A stretch of DNA of 64,000 bases from Arsukibacterium sp. MJ3 (lineage in GTDB: Bacteria > Pseudomonadota > Gammaproteobacteria > Enterobacterales > Alteromonadaceae): positions 62,001-126,000 of the forward strand of contig NZ_LAHP01000001.1 in the NCBI RefSeq assembly GCF_000987765.1, given 5' to 3'. The translations under genes and the position numbers were made by a program. Positions 1 to 10,103 of this stretch are shown piece after piece (positions within the stretch are counted from its first letter, which is position 1; each line of letters starts with the position of its first letter). Under the pieces are notes generated by a model that saw nothing but the letters and a program-made list of their open reading frames with translations, made no database searches and was not told where the DNA came from.

Positions 1-11
1 AACCGTTCCAT
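1..11 (-). CDS. first codons of a leftward gene cut by the window edge
   Basis: Reading leftward, an ATG at 11-9 is preceded by GGAGG (24-20) with an 8-base spacer, which is a textbook ribosome binding site. Only Met-Glu-Arg and a partial codon lie inside the window, so no product can be named. It would be divergent from the phosphatase gene at 172. The call rests only on the start codon and ribosome binding site geometry. Confidence 0.45.
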
Positions 12-171
12 TGTCTTCACCTCCAAACTTCTTTAGCCAAAATGTGCGGCTAAAATAACTTTTGGTATACTGTACCGCGCTGCGGCGAATTGCAACTATT
101 GTTGGCCGGTAACGCCAAAATAGTGTTGTACAATTGCTGTATCTTGAAGGGGATACATTAAAGGATATTAG

Positions 172-639
172 ATGTCTGGTAAAAAAATTCTTGTGGTGTG
201 TTTAGGAAATATTTGTCGCTCACCTACGGCACAAGCTGTATTACGACATAAAGCATTGTTACAAAACCGAGATATTACTATCGATTCTGCTGGCACCAGT
301 GCCTCACACAAAGGAGCGCTACCCGATAGTCGCAGCATTCGTGCAGGTGCGGCCAGAGGCTACAATTTTAGCGGGTTGTATTCACGTCCGGTGTTCGAGC
401 AGGATTTTGTTAACTTCGATTTAATTCTGGCTATGGACAAAAGTAATTTGGCAGAGCTACGGCGTCGCTGTCCTGCAGAACATCACCATAAGCTTGGTTT
501 GTTTTTGCAACATCTTCCAGATTACCCGAAAATAAATGAAGTGCCCGATCCCTATTATAGTGGAAGCCAGGGCTTTGAATTAGTTTTAGATTTAATTGAA
601 CAAGCCAGTGAACAGCTACTTATTGCGTTAACGCGCTAG
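172..639 (+). CDS. low-molecular-weight protein-tyrosine phosphatase
   Basis: Cytosolic phosphatase of the LMW-PTP (Wzb/YfkJ) family, hydrolysing phosphotyrosine. The N-terminal P-loop C-x5-R-S is complete (Cys10, Arg16, in CLGNICRS). The general-acid loop DPYY carries Asp126 near the C-terminus. The 155-residue length is normal for the family. AAGGA six bases before the ATG supports the start. No tyrosine kinase or capsule export gene is adjacent, so this looks like a stand-alone phosphatase rather than part of a Wzc/Wzb operon. Its substrate cannot be inferred. It is followed by a 136-base gap before the DAHP synthase gene. Confidence 0.93.
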   Translation: MSGKKILVVCLGNICRSPTAQAVLRHKALLQNRDITIDSAGTSASHKGALPDSRSIRAGAARGYNFSGLYSRPVFEQDFVNFDLILAMDKSNLAELRRRCPAEHHHKLGLFLQHLPDYPKINEVPDPYYSGSQGFELVLDLIEQASEQLLIALTR

Positions 640-775
640 GCTGAAAATTTGAGCTGCTTAGACCAATAACCATTAGGCTATTGCTAAAAACTCTGAGACC
701 GCCATTGAATTCATGTCCAGAAGTCTATAACTTTGCCAGTGTTTGATTAATTCATTTTTTTATAGGAAAACCATT

Positions 776-2122
776 GTGACTACCTGGACGCCAGATAGCT
801 GGAGAGCTCTGCCTATTCAACAACAGCCGTCCTATCAGGACCAACCATTACTTAAGCAAGTTGAACAACAGCTGCATCGTTATCCACCACTGGTTTTTGC
901 GCAGGAAACCCGGGATTTACACCGACAGTTAGGTCAGGTTGCTCAGGGACAGGGTTTTTTGCTGCAGGGCGGCGATTGCGCTGAGAGCTTTAATGACTTT
1001 AATGCCCCAAAAATCCGTGACACCTTTAAGGTGTTGTTACAAATGGCAGTAGTACTAACTTATGCCGGCGGCTTGCCGGTAGTCAAAGTTGCCCGGATGG
1101 CTGGCCAGTATGCCAAACCACGTTCCAGTGATCTGGAAACCATTGATGGCGTTTCTTTGCCCAGTTACCGTGGTGATATTGTTAATAGTTTTGAATTTAC
1201 CGAAGCGGCCCGGCAGCCTGATCCAAATCGTTTGGTAACCGCTTATCATCATTCTGCTGCTACCTTAAATTTGTTACGGGCTTTTGCCCAAGGTGGCTTA
1301 GCTGATTTACATCAGGTCAGTAAGTGGAATATGGGTTTTGTTGAATCTAACCCGTTAAAAGATCGCTATCATAGTGTGGCACAACGTATTCAAGAAGCGC
1401 TGCGGTTTATGGAAATTTGCGGCATTACTGCTCAGAACTCGCCCTCTATCCGCGAAACCCAGCTCTATACTTCTCACGAAGCCTTACTGCTTAATTATGA
1501 AGAAGCATTGACCCGTCGAGATTCGCTGACGGGGGACTGGTATGATTGTTCAGCGCATATGGTATGGATTGGTGAGCGTACTAGGCAGTTAGATCATGCG
1601 CATCTTGAGTTTTTCAGGGGTATTCATAATCCGGTTGGTGTAAAAGTAGGCCCGGGTATGCAACCAGATGAATTAATTCGTCTGATTGATGCGCTAAATC
1701 CCGCGAATACGCCAGGTCGTTTAACGCTGATTACCCGGATGGGAGCAGATAAGTTAGCAGATAAACTACCGGCACTAGTGCGTAGGGTCAAAGCTGAAGG
1801 GCGGACAGTGGTCTGGAGCTCAGACCCAATGCACGGTAATACCGTCAAAGCCAGTAATGATTATAAAACCCGTGATTTTGAAGCTATTTTACGCGAAATT
1901 AGGAGCTTCTTTGCGGTACACAAGGCTGAAGGTACGCATGCCGGCGGTATTCATCTGGAGATGACCGGTGATCATGTTACCGAATGTACCGGTGGGGCTT
2001 ATGGTTTAAGCGAGCATGATTTGGGTAAGCGCTATTTCACTCAATGTGATCCTCGCCTAAACGCCGATCAGGTTCTGGAGTTAGCTTTTTTAATTGCAGA
2101 CACCCTGAGCGCTAGTCGCTGA
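776..2122 (+). CDS. class II 3-deoxy-7-phosphoheptulonate synthase
   Basis: Condenses phosphoenolpyruvate and erythrose 4-phosphate in the first step of the shikimate pathway. This is the class II (plant/mycobacterial/Pseudomonas) type, not the AroFGH type of E. coli. Visible family blocks are QGGDCAESF (metal-binding Cys near residue 68), [33 protein letters not shown] and [18 protein letters not shown]. The frame is open upstream to 743, but I choose GTG 776: AGGA lies 8 bases before it and the protein then begins [13 protein letters not shown], as class II enzymes do. This gives 448 residues, close to the usual 450-460. It is a single gene ending in hairpins shared with the convergent ppsR. 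Confidence 0.93.
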   Translation: MTTWTPDSWRALPIQQQPSYQDQPLLKQVEQQLHRYPPLVFAQETRDLHRQLGQVAQGQGFLLQGGDCAESFNDFNAPKIRDTFKVLLQMAVVLTYAGGLPVVKVARMAGQYAKPRSSDLETIDGVSLPSYRGDIVNSFEFTEAARQPDPNRLVTAYHHSAATLNLLRAFAQGGLADLHQVSKWNMGFVESNPLKDRYHSVAQRIQEALRFMEICGITAQNSPSIRETQLYTSHEALLLNYEEALTRRDSLTGDWYDCSAHMVWIGERTRQLDHAHLEFFRGIHNPVGVKVGPGMQPDELIRLIDALNPANTPGRLTLITRMGADKLADKLPALVRRVKAEGRTVVWSSDPMHGNTVKASNDYKTRDFEAILREIRSFFAVHKAEGTHAGGIHLEMTGDHVTECTGGAYGLSEHDLGKRYFTQCDPRLNADQVLELAFLIADTLSASR

Positions 2123-2141
2123 TAGCTGCACCCTGTTTTTT

Positions 2142-2187
2142 ATTTTAACAATGTTAAAATTAATGGCCCGTTTGGGCCATTAATATT
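2142..2187. terminator. two adjacent hairpins between convergent genes
   Basis: A small stem, ATTTTAAC-aat-GTTAAAAT (about 2142-2160), abuts a stronger one, ATTAATGGCCC-gttt-GGGCCATTAAT (2159-2184). The second stem contains the stop codon of the leftward gene. Both strands are A/T-rich beyond the stem, so it probably terminates both the DAHP synthase and ppsR transcripts. Confidence 0.6.
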
Positions 2188-2989
2188 TATGCCGTTTTAA
2201 CCCTGTTTTCGCGATAATTTTCGCGGATATCTCTTCGATAGACAAATGGGTTGAGTTTAAAAAAGGAATTTTCTCCTGTCGATATAATGCCTCTACCTCA
2301 TTCAGCTCGCTGGTGCATTGTCTGATCGAGGCATAGCGGCTATCGGGACGGCGCTGTTGTCTAATTTGACTAAGCCGCTCGGCGGTAATACTTAAGCCAA
2401 ACAATTTTCTTCTGTTACGCATAAGCTCTGGCGGCAAGTGCAGGCTGGCCATATCTTCTTCTACAAAAGGATAATTCGCGGCTTTAATACCATATTGCAA
2501 CGCCAAATACAGACTGGTAGGGGTTTTACCAGAGCGACTGACACCAATTAAAATAATATCGGCCTGGTCAAGGTTTTTCATATTCGCGCCGTCATCATTA
2601 GCCAGGGCGTAATTTACCGCATCAATTCGGAAATCGTAGGTTTTCTCATGCATGCTATGCGTGCGATGCGTTTTTGGTACCGGCGCAACCCCTAATTCAC
2701 GCTGAATTGGCTCGACAAAGCTATTAAGAAAATCATAGCAAACGCCATTACTACTATTAATAATGTGGCGTAAATTATCGTCAACGAAGGTCTGAAAAAT
2801 AAGGGGGCGTGCCCCCGTAGTTTTATACCGATCATTAATACGTTGTTTAACTTGCTCTGCCATATCAATTGTTTCTACAAAAGGAATAGTAACATGCTCA
2901 AATTGTGCTGGAAAAAGAGTAAGTAAGGCATGGCCAAACACTTCAGCCGTAATGGCTGTCCCATCTGAAATGTAAAATGCAGTTCGCAC
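2180..2989 (-). CDS. ppsR: PEP synthase regulatory protein (kinase/pyrophosphorylase, DUF299)
   Basis: Bifunctional Ser/Thr kinase and pyrophosphorylase that uses ADP to inactivate PEP synthase by phosphorylation and Pi to reactivate it. The N-terminus reads AFYISDGTAITAEVFGHA, diagnostic of the family, and the P-loop GVSRSGKT lies at about residues 149-156. The frame extends to a TTG at 3001. I prefer GTG 2989 because GGAG sits 6 bases upstream and the protein then begins VRTAFYISDG. Length is 269 residues, normal. It is divergent from ppsA, its expected target, across a 137-base region, which supports the role strongly. Confidence 0.93.
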   Translation of the reverse strand: MRTAFYISDGTAITAEVFGHALLTLFPAQFEHVTIPFVETIDMAEQVKQRINDRYKTTGARPLIFQTFVDDNLRHIINSSNGVCYDFLNSFVEPIQRELGVAPVPKTHRTHSMHEKTYDFRIDAVNYALANDDGANMKNLDQADIILIGVSRSGKTPTSLYLALQYGIKAANYPFVEEDMASLHLPPELMRNRRKLFGLSITAERLSQIRQQRRPDSRYASIRQCTSELNEVEALYRQEKIPFLNSTHLSIEEISAKIIAKTGLKRHKY

Positions 2990-3126
2990 CGTTATCTCCA
3001 ATTTGTTGTAATTAAATTACACTAAAATTAAGGTTTTAATTAATCTCAGCCAGAGTGTAAAATCAAAATACTACGTAATACAGGCTGTAAGCTTACACGT
3101 CATATAACAAAAAATGGAGATGAACT

Positions 3127-5505
3127 GTGCAAGAATTTGTAATTTGGTATGAAAACCTTGGAATGCACGATGTTAACCGAGTAGGGGGCAAGAATGCGTC
3201 CTTAGGTGAGATGATCAGTAATCTGGCTAACGCCAACGTGCAAGTGCCCGGCGGTTTTGCAACCACTGCCGATGCCTTTAATCAGTTCTTAGAGCAAAGT
3301 GGCGTTAACGAGCGAATTTATCAATTACTAGATGGCTTGGACGTAGATGATGTGACGGCGCTTAGCAAAGCGGGAGCACAAATTCGGCAGTGGGTTATTG
3401 ATACGCCTTTTCAGCCAGCGTTAGAGCAAGCTATCCATGCAGCTTATCAGCAATTGCATCCCGATTTAAGTCAGGATGTTTCTTTTGCAGTGCGTTCATC
3501 TGCTACGGCTGAAGACATGCCAGATGCCTCATTTGCCGGCCAACAGGAAACCTTTTTAAATGTGCGTGGTTATGATGCGGTTATTATTGCCATTAAGCAT
3601 GTTTTTGCCTCGTTATTTAACGATAGAGCTATTTCTTATCGGGTACATCAAGGCTATGACCATCGGGGCGTGGCGTTGTCTGCCGGCATTCAGAAAATGG
3701 TTCGATCCGATTTAGCTGCATCGGGTGTGATGTTTAGCATTGACACTGAATCAGGATTTGAAGAGGTGGTCTTTATTACTTCCTCTTATGGTTTGGGTGA
3801 AATGGTTGTTCAAGGTGCCGTTAACCCAGACGAGTTTTATGTGCATAAACCCACGCTGGCGGCTGGCCGCCCGGCTGTTGTAAAACGCAGTTTAGGCAGC
3901 AAAAAAGTTGAAATGGTCTATTCCACTGAGCCGGGACATGGTAAGCAAGTAAAAATAACCGACATTGAACCACAGCGGAGTCAACAATTTTCATTAACCG
4001 ATGCCGAAGTGGAAGAATTAGCCAAGCAGGCCGTCATTATTGCTGAGCATTATGGTCGTGCAATGGATATTGAGTGGGCTAAAGATGGTAACGATGGCAA
4101 ATTATACATCGTGCAGGCGCGGCCAGAAACAGTTAAAAGCCGCGAAGACAGCAATACCATGGAACGTTTTCAGCTATTAGCTAAAGCGCCGGTATTAGTC
4201 GAGGGGCGGGCAATAGGTCAGCGCATTGGCGCCGGTACGGCCAAAGTGCTCAAAGGCATTGAGCAGATGGATCAAATTCAGCCTGGCGATGTGTTAGTCA
4301 CTGATATGACCGATCCAGATTGGGAACCTATTATGAAACGGGCTTCCGCTATTGTGACTAACCGTGGTGGCCGCACGTGTCATGCCGCTATTATTGCCCG
4401 TGAATTAGGCATTCCTGCGGTAGTAGGCTGTGGTGATGCGACCAGTAAACTGAAGACCGGGCAACAGGTTACGGTTTCTTGTGCTGAAGGCGACACCGGT
4501 TTTATCTACGATGGCAAGCTGGACTATAAAGTGGTTAGCAGCCGGGTTGACCAAATGCCGGCGCTTGATTTAAAAATAATGATGAATGTTGGTAATCCGG
4601 AGCGCGCTTTCTCTTTTGCCAAATTACCCCATGCTGGCATCGGCTTAGCGCGTTTAGAGTTTATTATTAATCGAATGATAGGCATTCACCCTAAAGCATT
4701 GCTGAATTTTGAGACGCAAACTCCGGAACTTAAAGCTACTATCAGTGAAATGATCGCCGGTTACGCTAATCCGGTAGAGTTTTATATCGCTAAACTTACT
4801 GAAGGCATTGCAACATTAGCCTGTGCTTTTGCTCCAGAAAAAGTCATCGTGCGGATGTCTGATTTCAAATCAAACGAATATGCTAATTTAGTTGGCGGTC
4901 GTCAGTATGAACCGCATGAAGAAAATCCGATGATTGGTTTTCGTGGTGCGTCTCGTTATATTTCAAAAGATTTCCAAGAGTGTTTTGCGTTGGAAGTTGA
5001 AGCGTTAAAACGGGTACGTAATGTCATGGGCTTCACTAATGTTGAGGTGATGATCCCGTTCGTTCGCACCTTAGAAGAAGCCAGTGCCGTGATTGATTTA
5101 CTGGCCGAGCATGGTTTGAAGCGCGGTGATAATGGCCTTAGAGTTATTATGATGTGTGAGCTGCCATCGAACGCGTTACTGGCGGAAGAGTTTTTAGAGT
5201 ATTTCGATGGTTTTTCTATTGGCTCTAACGATTTAACCCAGCTTACTCTGGGGTTAGATCGGGACAGTGGCTTAATTGCTCATCTGTTTGATGAACGAAA
5301 CCCGGCTATCTATAAACTGCTGGAAATGGCCATTACTACCTGTAAAGCCAAAGGCAAGTATATTGGTATCTGTGGCCAGGGACCTTCAGACCATGACGAT
5401 TTTGCCGGCTGGTTAATGCAACAGGGCATTGATAGTGTGTCACTTAACCCGGATACCGTGCTGGAAACCTGGTTATATCTGGCTGAAAAATTTGGTAAAA
5501 AATAA
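3127..5505 (+). CDS. ppsA: phosphoenolpyruvate synthase
   Basis: Converts pyruvate and ATP to PEP, AMP and phosphate for gluconeogenesis. The domain order is an N-terminal ATP-grasp/pyruvate-binding domain, a swivelling phosphohistidine domain ([14 protein letters not shown], His419) and a C-terminal PEP-binding TIM barrel ending with CGQGPSDH (Cys749). Length is 792 residues, as in E. coli. The start is GTG, with GGAG 7 bases upstream. An ATG at 3120 is in another frame. The Thr before the catalytic His, which ppsR-type regulators phosphorylate, is conserved in RTCH. It is followed by a strong terminator. Confidence 0.97.
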   Translation: MQEFVIWYENLGMHDVNRVGGKNASLGEMISNLANANVQVPGGFATTADAFNQFLEQSGVNERIYQLLDGLDVDDVTALSKAGAQIRQWVIDTPFQPALEQAIHAAYQQLHPDLSQDVSFAVRSSATAEDMPDASFAGQQETFLNVRGYDAVIIAIKHVFASLFNDRAISYRVHQGYDHRGVALSAGIQKMVRSDLAASGVMFSIDTESGFEEVVFITSSYGLGEMVVQGAVNPDEFYVHKPTLAAGRPAVVKRSLGSKKVEMVYSTEPGHGKQVKITDIEPQRSQQFSLTDAEVEELAKQAVIIAEHYGRAMDIEWAKDGNDGKLYIVQARPETVKSREDSNTMERFQLLAKAPVLVEGRAIGQRIGAGTAKVLKGIEQMDQIQPGDVLVTDMTDPDWEPIMKRASAIVTNRGGRTCHAAIIARELGIPAVVGCGDATSKLKTGQQVTVSCAEGDTGFIYDGKLDYKVVSSRVDQMPALDLKIMMNVGNPERAFSFAKLPHAGIGLARLEFIINRMIGIHPKALLNFETQTPELKATISEMIAGYANPVEFYIAKLTEGIATLACAFAPEKVIVRMSDFKSNEYANLVGGRQYEPHEENPMIGFRGASRYISKDFQECFALEVEALKRVRNVMGFTNVEVMIPFVRTLEEASAVIDLLAEHGLKRGDNGLRVIMMCELPSNALLAEEFLEYFDGFSIGSNDLTQLTLGLDRDSGLIAHLFDERNPAIYKLLEMAITTCKAKGKYIGICGQGPSDHDDFAGWLMQQGIDSVSLNPDTVLETWLYLAEKFGKK

Positions 5506-5520
5506 TAAAGTTAGCTCATC

Positions 5521-5547
5521 AAGCCCCGCATTGCGGGGCTTTTTTAT
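5521..5547 (+). terminator. rho-independent terminator of ppsA
   Basis: AAGCCCCGCA pairs with TTGCGGGGCTT almost without a loop and is followed by TTTTTATTT. It lies 16 bases after the ppsA stop codon. Confidence 0.9.
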
Positions 5548-5716
5548 TTCGGCAGATAAGATTAGTTCCGCCTTTAACGGTAAAACGCGTCAAAAAACCG
5601 CTAAACATCGGCAAGCGGTATGGTCAGGCGTAGCTATTCACTGTCTGTTATGGCAAATTAACTGCCGTTATTAATTATTAATACATCCAACAAAAAAATA
5701 ATTACAGGAGAAACGA

Positions 5717-7237
5717 ATGGAAGCTTTTGTCAGCGCTGTTAACACTATTATCTGGAGCCCAGCGCTAATATTTTTGTGCCTCGGTGCCGGTTTATTTTAC
5801 TCCATCCTTACCCGCTTTGCTCAGGTTCGACATTTTAAAGAAATGTGTAAATTGCTATTTAGTAGCAATGAATCTGATAAAGGTATCTCATCGTTTCAGG
5901 CGCTTGCGGTATCACTATCAGGCCGGGTTGGGGTAGGTAATATTGCGGGTGTCGCTGCTGCTATCGGCTTTGGTGGTCCGGGTGCGGTATTTTGGATGTG
6001 GGTTGTAGCTTTTCTTGGGGCCAGTACAGCCTATGCCGAATCTACTCTGGGACAGATTTATAAAGTTGAAGAAGAGGGTCAGTATCGAGGTGGCCCGGCT
6101 TATTATTTTGAGCGTTGCCTGGGGCAGAAGTGGTTAGCCATTTTGTTTGCGATATCAGCTATTATTGCATGTGGAGTATTTCTTCCTGGCGTGCAGGCCA
6201 ACGCAGTAGGCAACGCTTTTACCCAGGTATTTGGTGAAGGCAACATGGTCGTCACCAGTTTTGGTGAGGTAGGAAGCTTTAAACTGGTTGCATTGGCGAT
6301 CATTTTAATTGTACTGGCCTTTATCATTTTCGGTGGTATTAAGCGGATTGCGCAGTTTACCCAAATCGTCGTACCTTTTATGGCATTGGGTTACATTGTT
6401 ATGGCGTTAATCGTGGTGTTTTTAAATCTGGATAAAGTGCCTGGTATTTTTAGTCTTATTATTTCTGATGCCTTTACCGCACAAGCAGGTATGGGGGCCG
6501 CCATTGGCTGGGGAGTTAAGCGGGGTATTTATTCCAATGAGGCTGGTCAGGGCACCGGTCCGCATGCCGCGGCCGCAGCAGAGGTCGATCATCCAGCGCA
6601 GCAAGGCCTGGTGCAGGCTTTTTCGGTCTATGTTGATACCTTGTTTGTTTGTACCGCTACCGCTTTAATGATTTTAATAACATCGCAATACAATATCCAG
6701 ACTGAAGACTTTAATGCGGCTACTGGCGCCGGTGCTATTATTCTGCAAAACATAGATGCGACTACTGAAGTGGCCTCGCCAGCGTTTACCCAAATGGCAC
6801 TCAATAGTGTGTTTGGTCAATTTGGTCAAGTGTTTGTTGGTATAGCTATTTTCTTCTTTGCTTTTACCACTATCCTGGCTTATTACTATATTGCTGAAAC
6901 CAACGTAGCGTATTTAAATCGCTATTTTAAGGGCAATATTCCGTTAGTACTGGTGAAAATCGTTATTATGGCAATGGTAGCGTACGGCATGGTTAATAGC
7001 TCAGGCTACATTTGGGCTATTGGTGATATTGGTGTGGGCTTAATGGCTTGGATAAACATTCTGGGCATACTGGCTATCTTCTTTGTCGCTAAACCGGCTA
7101 TTTTGTGTTTACGTGATTATGAAGACCAAAAGAAAGCCGGCGGGCCCATTAATTTTGACCCAGTAAAGTTAGGCATTAAAAACGCAACCTTTTGGGAAAA
7201 GCGTTTAGACAAACAACAGCAAGACAAACAACAATAA
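5717..7237 (+). CDS. AGCS-family sodium:alanine/glycine symporter
   Basis: Inner-membrane secondary transporter importing alanine, glycine or a related small amino acid with Na+. The protein is hydrophobic throughout with about 10-11 membrane segments. It carries the AGCS signature region SGRVGVGNIAGVAAAIGFGGPGAVFW (residues 68-95, quoted in part) and the downstream block GVKRGIYSNEAGQGTGPHAAA near residue 270. Length 506 is at the upper end of normal because of a short charged, glutamine-rich cytoplasmic tail. AGGAG seven bases before the ATG supports the start. Substrate specificity cannot be told from sequence. It sits alone between two terminators, so it is probably monocistronic. Confidence 0.92.
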   Translation: MEAFVSAVNTIIWSPALIFLCLGAGLFYSILTRFAQVRHFKEMCKLLFSSNESDKGISSFQALAVSLSGRVGVGNIAGVAAAIGFGGPGAVFWMWVVAFLGASTAYAESTLGQIYKVEEEGQYRGGPAYYFERCLGQKWLAILFAISAIIACGVFLPGVQANAVGNAFTQVFGEGNMVVTSFGEVGSFKLVALAIILIVLAFIIFGGIKRIAQFTQIVVPFMALGYIVMALIVVFLNLDKVPGIFSLIISDAFTAQAGMGAAIGWGVKRGIYSNEAGQGTGPHAAAAAEVDHPAQQGLVQAFSVYVDTLFVCTATALMILITSQYNIQTEDFNAATGAGAIILQNIDATTEVASPAFTQMALNSVFGQFGQVFVGIAIFFFAFTTILAYYYIAETNVAYLNRYFKGNIPLVLVKIVIMAMVAYGMVNSSGYIWAIGDIGVGLMAWINILGILAIFFVAKPAILCLRDYEDQKKAGGPINFDPVKLGIKNATFWEKRLDKQQQDKQQ

Positions 7238-7261
7238 CCCGTTTTTTGGTTTACGGTTTTT

Positions 7262-7295
7262 GAAAAATCCCGGCTAGATTTGCCGGGATTTTGTT
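7262..7295. terminator. bidirectional terminator
   Basis: AAAATCCCGGC-tagattt-GCCGGGATTTT forms a long stem with T-rich flanks in both directions. It separates the rightward symporter from the leftward ABC transporter, whose stop codon lies at its right edge. Confidence 0.85.
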
Positions 7296-9141
7296 ATTCT
7301 ACACCAATAAAACCACCGGTTTGATGAGCCCATAACTGGGCGTAGATACCACCACTGGCGATAAGCTCGCTGTGAGTACCTTGTTCGACAATAGTACCTT
7401 GGTCTAACACAATTAACCGGTCCATTTGGGCAATGGTTGATAATCGATGGGCAATGGCAATAACGGTTTTACCATCCATTAAGGTGTTCAAGCTGGCCTG
7501 AATAGCCGCTTCCACTTCAGAATCTAAAGCGGACGTGGCTTCGTCAAGGATCAAAATAGGCGCGTTTTTTAGCAACACCCGGGCAATGGCGATGCGCTGG
7601 CGCTGGCCACCTGACAGCTTAACCCCGCGTTCACCCACTTGTGCATCTAAACCACTATTGCCTTTGGGGTCGGTTAAGTCATTAATAAAGTCAGTTGCTT
7701 CGGCCTGTTTTGCTGCTAACAGCAATTCTGCTTCAGTGGCGTCAGGTTTACCATAAGCAATATTTTCCCGCACCGAGCGATGTAGTAACGAGGTATCTTG
7801 AGTGACCATCGCAATATTTTGGCGCAAGCTTTCCTGGGTAACGTTGCTAATATCCTGACCATCAATTAAGATTTTGCCGTTTTCAATATCGTAGAAACGC
7901 AGCAACAGATTAACTAATGTTGACTTGCCCGCACCAGAGCGACCAACCAGCCCAACTTTTTCTCCAGGTGCAATGCTCAGATCCAGTTGTTGCAATACTG
8001 CGGCTTTGCCACCTTCAATTGCTGGTTTGCCATAGTTAAAACACACTTGTTGAAATTCAATTTTACCTTGCGGTACTTTTAATGAACTGGCATTGGCATT
8101 ATCTTGCACTTCAATTGGCCGAGCCAGAGTGGTAATACCATCCGCAACTGTGCCAATATTTTCAAATAATGAACTTACTTCCCACATAATCCATTGCGCC
8201 ATACCATTTAAGCGAAGTGCCAGGCTGATGGCGATAGCAATGGCACCCACCGTTATGGCACTCCCTGCCCACAGGTAAAGTGATAGCGCAGCGACACTGA
8301 ACACTAAAACATAATTGAGGGACTGCACTGATACGCTAAGCCCGGTGGCCAGCCGCATTTGCTGATAAACCGGTTGCAGAAAAACATCCATGCTGTCTTT
8401 GCTATAACCTTCTTCACGGTTGGTATGCGAAAATAATTTGATGGTGGTAATGTTAGTGTAGCTATCAACAATACGGCCGGTCATTTCAGAACGAGCATCG
8501 GCCTGAGCCGTGGACACCCTTTTCAACCGGGGTACAAAATAAAATTGCAGGGCAATATACAATACCAGCCAAATTAGCATGGGCACTATTAAACGCAGGT
8601 CAGCATTAGCTACAAAAAACAGCATTGCACCGAAATAAACCAGTACATAAACCATAACATCAAGCAGTTTCATTACTGTTTCCCGCACCGAAAGCGCCGT
8701 TTGCATCACCTTGGTGGCAATACGTCCGGCAAAGTCGTTCTGATAAAAACTGACACTTTGACGCAGTAAATAACGATGCGCTAACCAGCGTATTGACATT
8801 GGATAGTTGCCTAACAGCGTTTGATGGACAATTGCTGAATGTAAAAATGTCATTACAGGCAGTATTACTAGTGTAACCAGTGCCATCCAAATTAGCGTAC
8901 CGCGTTGTTCACTAAAGAAATTCTCTGGATCGTTTGCTACCAGCCAATCAACTAGCTGGCCCATAAAACTAAAAAGCGATACCTCTAAAATTGCTAAAAA
9001 GGCGGACGTTAACGACATAAAAAATAAGGAGGTTTCCATACCTTTAGTATAGTGACGACAGAAAGCGAACAAGCCACGAGGTGGTTGCCCTGGCGCTGCC
9101 GCTGGGAAGGGTTTAGTAAGTCGTTCAAAAAAACGCAGCAT
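7294..9141 (-). CDS. ABC exporter, fused permease/ATPase half-transporter
   Basis: Type IV (MsbA/MdlB-like) ABC exporter subunit expected to act as a dimer in the inner membrane. Residues 1-340 hold six membrane segments. The C-terminal ATPase has Walker A GRSGAGKST (about 398-406), signature LSGGQRQR (about 508), Walker B LILDEATSALD (about 530) and the H-loop IAIAHRLST. Length 615 is typical. AGGA six bases before the ATG supports the start. Substrate unknown: lipid, peptide or drug export are all possible. It has no partner gene, so a homodimer is likely. It is divergent from ribA. Confidence 0.9.
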   Translation of the reverse strand: MLRFFERLTKPFPAAAPGQPPRGLFAFCRHYTKGMETSLFFMSLTSAFLAILEVSLFSFMGQLVDWLVANDPENFFSEQRGTLIWMALVTLVILPVMTFLHSAIVHQTLLGNYPMSIRWLAHRYLLRQSVSFYQNDFAGRIATKVMQTALSVRETVMKLLDVMVYVLVYFGAMLFFVANADLRLIVPMLIWLVLYIALQFYFVPRLKRVSTAQADARSEMTGRIVDSYTNITTIKLFSHTNREEGYSKDSMDVFLQPVYQQMRLATGLSVSVQSLNYVLVFSVAALSLYLWAGSAITVGAIAIAISLALRLNGMAQWIMWEVSSLFENIGTVADGITTLARPIEVQDNANASSLKVPQGKIEFQQVCFNYGKPAIEGGKAAVLQQLDLSIAPGEKVGLVGRSGAGKSTLVNLLLRFYDIENGKILIDGQDISNVTQESLRQNIAMVTQDTSLLHRSVRENIAYGKPDATEAELLLAAKQAEATDFINDLTDPKGNSGLDAQVGERGVKLSGGQRQRIAIARVLLKNAPILILDEATSALDSEVEAAIQASLNTLMDGKTVIAIAHRLSTIAQMDRLIVLDQGTIVEQGTHSELIASGGIYAQLWAHQTGGFIGVE

Positions 9142-9448
9142 GAGATGTCCTGAATGCGTGAAGAAATTATTGAGGCGCCATATTGTACCCGAGTTTGCCG
9201 GTTTGGATCAGGCCGATCAGCTAAATTACGCTTTATGGGCGTAGTTATATTGAGCTGTCACGTTCTTTATGATGGTTTCACCAATCAATATTGTGCTGGC
9301 ACTGGGATGGACGGTTATAATCTGCGTAAGTTACAAAGTGGCTTTTGCTGAAGTATCGTTAAGGTATGACTTGAATTACGCGTCTACAGACCCAACTTTA
9401 TTAAGCTATTGAGTAATTTATTCTGCCCGTTTTTGCTGAGAAGTATCA
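9142..9448. other. divergent intergenic region, ABC exporter / ribA
   Basis: About 300 bases without a supported gene. It must carry promoters for both flanking genes, but I see no strong consensus pair. A 65-codon open frame at 9154-9351 is rejected: it starts 13 bases from the ABC start codon and has a Cys-rich, featureless product. I see no FMN-riboswitch (RFN) conserved blocks upstream of ribA. Confidence 0.6.
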
Positions 9449-10030
9449 ATGACTATTAAACTTGTCACCTCCACCGTGTTACCGACTCCTTTTGCCGAAT
9501 TCCGATTGCATGGCTTTATTGCCAATAATGGTAAAGAGCATGTCGCACTGACGCTAGGTGATGTCACTTCTGCTGAACCGGTGTTAACCCGGGTTCATTC
9601 AGAGTGTTTAACAGGGGATGCTTTGTTTAGTCTGCGCTGCGATTGCGGCCCGCAATTAGAGGCGGCAATGCGGAAAATTGCCGACGCCGGCCGAGGTTGT
9701 ATTTTGTATTTACGCCAGGAAGGCCGAGGTATTGGCCTTATTAATAAAATTAGGGCTTATGCCGAGCAAGATAAAGGTCTTGATACGGTAGAAGCTAATG
9801 AAATTTTAGGGTTTCTGCCCGATATGCGTGAGTACGATATTGCTGCACAAATGTTTCAGCAGTTAGACGTAAAGCACATCAGACTACTGACTAACAATCC
9901 CCGAAAATTAAAAGCGTTAGCCGACGCTGGGGTGAATATAGTTGAACGTGTTCAGCATAGGGTAAAAACTACCGCTCACAGTCATCGCTATCTGGCAACC
10001 AAAGCGTCTAAAATGGGCCATATGGATTAA
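9449..10030 (+). CDS. ribA: GTP cyclohydrolase II
   Basis: Converts GTP to 2,5-diamino-6-ribosylamino-pyrimidinone phosphate, formate and pyrophosphate, the first committed step of riboflavin synthesis. The zinc ligands appear as [17 protein letters not shown] (Cys53, Cys64, Cys66) and the catalytic block as RQEGRGIGL (90-98). At 193 residues it is a stand-alone RibA without the RibB domain, as in E. coli (196). GAGAAG ahead of the ATG is a modest ribosome binding site. The other rib genes are not in the window. Confidence 0.96.
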   Translation: MTIKLVTSTVLPTPFAEFRLHGFIANNGKEHVALTLGDVTSAEPVLTRVHSECLTGDALFSLRCDCGPQLEAAMRKIADAGRGCILYLRQEGRGIGLINKIRAYAEQDKGLDTVEANEILGFLPDMREYDIAAQMFQQLDVKHIRLLTNNPRKLKALADAGVNIVERVQHRVKTTAHSHRYLATKASKMGHMD

Positions 10031-10045
10031 TACGCTAAAAAACGG

Positions 10046-10073
10046 CTGCCATAGCATTACCGCATGGTATAAT
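10046..10073 (+). promoter_or_regulatory. candidate sigma-70 promoter for ydiJ
   Basis: CTGCCA (10046-10051), a 16-base spacer, then TATAAT (10068-10073) preceded by TGG, giving an extended -10. It lies 30 bases before the ydiJ start codon. This is a pattern match only; a transcript start has not been shown. Confidence 0.5.
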
Positions 10074-10103
10074 TTTTAACCTTTTTCGTGGTGTTTGCCG
10101 CTT

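Noticed and set aside
5429-5674. 81-codon frame running from the ppsA end through its terminator
   Set aside because: It begins inside ppsA in another frame and translates the terminator hairpin.
9154-9351. 65-codon frame between the ABC exporter and ribA
   Set aside because: It starts 13 bases from the divergent ABC start codon, has no good ribosome binding site and no recognisable product.
9360-9448. FMN riboswitch upstream of ribA
   Set aside because: None of the conserved RFN-element blocks are visible and the spacer next to the gene is too short.
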